From: an uncultured Pseudomonadales bacterium
GTDB taxonomy: Bacteria > Pseudomonadota > Gammaproteobacteria > Pseudomonadales > Azotimanducaceae
Assembly (NCBI GenBank): GCA_938036875.1
Contig: CALHVX010000017.1
Coordinates: forward strand, 1 to 64,000
DNA: 64,000 nt
Direction of reading: 5' to 3'
The position numbers and the translations under genes are program-made. Positions 60,667-64,000 of this stretch are shown here, piece by piece. Each line of letters opens with the position of its first letter. The stretch's first letter is position 1. The notes under the pieces are model-generated. The model worked only from the letters and a program-made list of their open reading frames with translations, made no database searches and was not told where the DNA came from.

Positions 60667-61443
60667 ATGGAAAATCTGGTACTTACCGATATTACAGACC
60701 GAGTAGCCACGGTTACCTTAAACCGCCCAGAGGCACTAAACGCCCTATCCACCGAGTTGCGGAACGCTATATCTCAAACTTTCGAAGAACTGTCCGACAA
60801 TAATGAGGTGGAAGTCATTGTACTGACCGGTGCAGGGCGCGCTTTCACCGTGGGCCTGGACCTCAAAGAATTGGGCAAAGAGCGGTCATCAACCACCAAA
60901 CCTTACCCCCGCAATCTCATCGATATCATGGCCGCGGTGCCCCAGCCCATCATCGGCGCCATCAACGGCTACGCTATCACGGGCGGCTTTGAGCTGGCGC
61001 TTATGTGCGACTTTTTGCTCGCTAGCCCCCAAGCAAAGTTTGCTGACACCCATGCTCGCGTCGGTGTGGTTCCAGGCTGGGGTCTATCTCAGCGGCTGCC
61101 CAGACTTATTGGGCTAAATCGAGCCAAAGAGCTATCGCTAACAGGCAACTTCTTGGATGCCCCAACTGCCCTAGCCTGGGGTCTGGTGAATCGGGTCGTA
61201 GCGGCTGACGAGTTGCTCAGCACCTGCCAACAACTGGCAAGGGACATACTTACCACCGACCCAGCAACTCGAGCCGAGATGAAGCGCATTATGGAGGCAG
61301 GTTGGGAAGCTGACTTAGCCACCGGTTTGCAGATAGAACGCCAAGCGACCTCAGCTCACGACCGCGCTCAACGCCCGTCCCAACAAGTGGCTGAACGTCG
61401 AGCCAACATTCAAGCTCGAGGTCGAGAGCAATCTAAGGGTTAA
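60667..61443 (+). CDS. enoyl-CoA hydratase/isomerase family protein
   Basis: VIVLTGAGRAFTVGLDLKELG, IIGAINGYAITGGFELALMCDFLLAS. Confidence 0.94.
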   Translation: MENLVLTDITDRVATVTLNRPEALNALSTELRNAISQTFEELSDNNEVEVIVLTGAGRAFTVGLDLKELGKERSSTTKPYPRNLIDIMAAVPQPIIGAINGYAITGGFELALMCDFLLASPQAKFADTHARVGVVPGWGLSQRLPRLIGLNRAKELSLTGNFLDAPTALAWGLVNRVVAADELLSTCQQLARDILTTDPATRAEMKRIMEAGWEADLATGLQIERQATSAHDRAQRPSQQVAERRANIQARGREQSKG

Positions 61444-61450
61444 TCTTGGC

Positions 61451-63712
61451 CTATCCCTGAGCAGGTGCGGCGGCTGGCGTGGCCTCAGCCGCGCGTGTTT
61501 TGCGAATGGCGGCACAGGCAGACCCTGCATTCAGCGCCCGGCTTGCCATCCCATCAGCCACCACCGACAACCCGCCGGTAGAAATGGCCGCACCAATCGC
61601 CACGCCACTTTTTAGCAACCCACCCGCATCCGCTGCGGGTTTAGGATCGTTTAAGCGCCCGCCAAGCTTCAGAAACTTCACCAAGCTCCCAACGTTCACG
61701 CCAACCCCAGATTTTGCGACGGGAGAAAAGGTAATGCTCAATTGCTCTTTGTTCAGGTCAACCTTGCCATCCCCAACAATCTCCATCTTGGAGGTTTCCA
61801 TCACCAGCTGCTTGCTAGTGCTTAGTACCCCTTGCTCAACACTAAAATGCACAAGCGCACACTCTAGCTCTGTGGTGGGATCTTTTTTACTGAAAGGGTT
61901 CAGCTTGTTCAGTGTTTCCATCAGCAAATCCGAGCCAGCCAGCTCAATAAAGTCATTCATCAGCCGAGCCTCATCCACAATTACCAATATATCCCCCTGC
62001 AAAGCAGCAGCGAGATCGTGTGCGGAGCGGCCGTCGGTTTTAAGCTGCACATCTACCTCTAAGGCCCCACCTTTGAGCTCTTCTTGGGGCACAAACCCAA
62101 AGCTCTCCAACTCAACGTCGTTGACTTGCAATGACACCAGCGCGGCAACAGCATCCGCAGCCGTATCTTTGTTAGTAAGCCCAAGCTCAACCGCGCCACT
62201 AAAACCGCCGTTGCCAATGGTTGCGGCAAAGGGTTCCAGCTTTAACTGACCATCTGCACTGTTGAGTTGCACATTGAAATCGGTGAATACCGCATCCTGC
62301 AACTTTAACTCCTGGGCGGTGAGGGCAACGTCAACTTGAGCTGCCTGCAACCAACTCCAGTCTAAGGGTTCCTCGGCAAACACTGGCGCCGGGTCTGTTT
62401 TTGTTTGTGCTTTGTCGACATCAACAGGAACCTCAGCCTGTTCAGCACTTGCTTCTGGAGGGGCATCGGATGAGGTCACCAAAGGCAAGTACAAGCGTTG
62501 CGCTTGGAGATCTGCTGTTACTTTGAGCGGCCCATCAAATGCAAGGTTCAAGGCACCTGCAAATTGATTGGTCGGGGACTCAAAGTTCAGCGCCGACAGC
62601 GCCAGTGCTGCAGCGCTCGCCTGCACTTCACTAGCCAACGTTAACGGGAACAAATCCGCATCAACATAAGGCTGCACCGCAAAGGCTGGCGGCAGACCTT
62701 TACTGCTTAGGTCCAGCTGACCGTGCCAACTGTCGGCGGCTTTGGTTGATAAAGTTTCTAAGGTGATCAAAGACTGACCAATCTCAGCCGTGCCATCCAC
62801 CTGCCAGGCGCCCGCCGGCGTTCCTCCCACAAGGTTTAGCGCAAAATCCAGCGGCGCATCCCACCCCGGCGCTTGGTACTGACCCGTTAACTGCTGCAGC
62901 TCAACACCATCGCTGCCACCAACCTCCACCACCTTGATCGTACCCGCCAGCTGAGGCAACAAATGTTTGTCAGCACCTAAGACAACATCAACGTTGCCGC
63001 TGCGCAACAAGATAGAAGGGGTTTTGCCCCCAGCCAGCTCACCGACCAGAGCAAGCCTGGTTTGCATCTCATCGGACTCTAATGAGCTGGCGCCTCCTTG
63101 CAAATCAAAGCCCAAGGTCTTTGCGCTGCGAGTTAACGTACCCGCCAACTCAAACGCGGTACCCGCTGCTTCGCCGGTTGCGGTTAACGCGATGTCTTGG
63201 GCTTGCTCGCCGGCAGCCTGTTGACCCGCATTAAGCTGAAGCCGCAACACCGGTGCCGCAACACCGTCTTGCTCAACCAACAACTCCCCAACGCGCACTT
63301 TGGTAAAGGTGAGGTAGCTCAAAAAATCTAAGGGTGTTGATTTGGCATCGGTGGACTCCTCGACAACGGTTTCTTCATCAGCGATCTCAGCTGCACCAAG
63401 TTGCACGTCAGCACGGTCGACCTCAACCAACCAAAACGGCTCATCCGTCCACCAAGCGCTAAAGTTTGCTTGGGTGCTTACATTGGCAAGCTTCACCCTT
63501 TGCTCCCCGGGTAGATCCAGATCAAGCGCCCCCACTTGTAACTCCAGCGGATCAAAATGCACCGACATCCCATCAGCGCTCACTAGAACATCGCTTTGCA
63601 CAGCGTTTGCCGCTGATACCAACCACTGGGGTTGAAAGCGCACAACCGCCACGAGCACTAACACCAACAAGACTATCAATGCCAACAGGTAGCCAAACAA
63701 TTTGATCAACAT
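61451..63712 (-). CDS. AsmA-like/DUF748-type envelope biogenesis protein
   Basis: N-terminal TM; FQPQWLVSAANAVQSDVLVSADGMSVHFDPLELQVGALDLDLPG; C-terminal AsmA-type MEIVGDGKVDLNKEQLSITFSPVAKSG. Confidence 0.8.
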   Translation of the reverse strand: MLIKLFGYLLALIVLLVLVLVAVVRFQPQWLVSAANAVQSDVLVSADGMSVHFDPLELQVGALDLDLPGEQRVKLANVSTQANFSAWWTDEPFWLVEVDRADVQLGAAEIADEETVVEESTDAKSTPLDFLSYLTFTKVRVGELLVEQDGVAAPVLRLQLNAGQQAAGEQAQDIALTATGEAAGTAFELAGTLTRSAKTLGFDLQGGASSLESDEMQTRLALVGELAGGKTPSILLRSGNVDVVLGADKHLLPQLAGTIKVVEVGGSDGVELQQLTGQYQAPGWDAPLDFALNLVGGTPAGAWQVDGTAEIGQSLITLETLSTKAADSWHGQLDLSSKGLPPAFAVQPYVDADLFPLTLASEVQASAAALALSALNFESPTNQFAGALNLAFDGPLKVTADLQAQRLYLPLVTSSDAPPEASAEQAEVPVDVDKAQTKTDPAPVFAEEPLDWSWLQAAQVDVALTAQELKLQDAVFTDFNVQLNSADGQLKLEPFAATIGNGGFSGAVELGLTNKDTAADAVAALVSLQVNDVELESFGFVPQEELKGGALEVDVQLKTDGRSAHDLAAALQGDILVIVDEARLMNDFIELAGSDLLMETLNKLNPFSKKDPTTELECALVHFSVEQGVLSTSKQLVMETSKMEIVGDGKVDLNKEQLSITFSPVAKSGVGVNVGSLVKFLKLGGRLNDPKPAADAGGLLKSGVAIGAAISTGGLSVVADGMASRALNAGSACAAIRKTRAAEATPAAAPAQG

Positions 63713-63721
63713 AACCGCTCT

Positions 63722-64000
63722 CTAAAGATGGCGCCGGAGCAGCGCTAGCGCGCCATCCAGCCCAGGATAAGAATCCAAAATTAAATACAAGGGGATGCTG
63801 CTCACCAAATCAGACATATCACCACGCTCCTCAAAGCAGCGTCGCATTGAGCTAGTCCGCGCAAAGGCCTCTAACTTAGGGGCAATACCACCACCCACAT
63901 ACACGCCACCGGTTGCGTAACCTAGCAAAGCTAGGTTGCCCGCAGCGGAGCCTAGAAAACCAAAAAACATATCTAAGGTCTGATGGCACAAGGGCACTTG
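63722..64000 (-). CDS. glk: glucokinase C-terminal part (continues beyond the window)
   Basis: FGFLGSAAGNLALLGYATGGVYVGGGIAPKLEAF...LILDSYPGLDGALALL is a glucokinase C-terminal signature. Confidence 0.88.
   Translation of the reverse strand, partial: QVPLCHQTLDMFFGFLGSAAGNLALLGYATGGVYVGGGIAPKLEAFARTSSMRRCFEERGDMSDLVSSIPLYLILDSYPGLDGALALLRRHL

Overview
The window reads as one continuous chromosomal segment of a gammaproteobacterium, probably marine, judged only from gene content and protein style. Coding density is high and I see no sign of prophage, IS elements or CRISPR. Recognisable content: many CoA-ester and acyl-CoA dehydrogenase genes, pdxA, ribBA, glnS, one tRNA-Arg(TCG), an isoquinoline-oxidoreductase-type Mo hydroxylase, a POT-family transporter, an asymmetric heterodimeric ABC exporter, an AAA+/VWA chelatase-like pair downstream of Met/His-rich envelope genes, a partial PEP-CTERM/EPS-type locus (Wza-like, TIGR03016-like barrel, PrsT-like TPR protein) with no visible exosortase, a multi-PAS GGDEF-EAL protein, and a TRAP transporter operon. 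The strongest candidates for something new are: (1) the TatT-DctP-DctQ-DctM TRAP operon followed by an MlaA-type outer-membrane lipoprotein, whose DctP appears to have Trp where carboxylate-binding TRAP receptors have Arg, suggesting uptake of a hydrophobic or lipid ligand across the envelope; (2) a near-perfect LexA/SOS box upstream of a small Cys-pair (zinc-ribbon-like) protein; (3) a possible leader peptide plus intrinsic terminator upstream of the heterodimeric ABC exporter; (4) the Met/His-rich envelope genes next to the AAA+/VWA pair. All family assignments come from reading the translations by eye; no database search was run.
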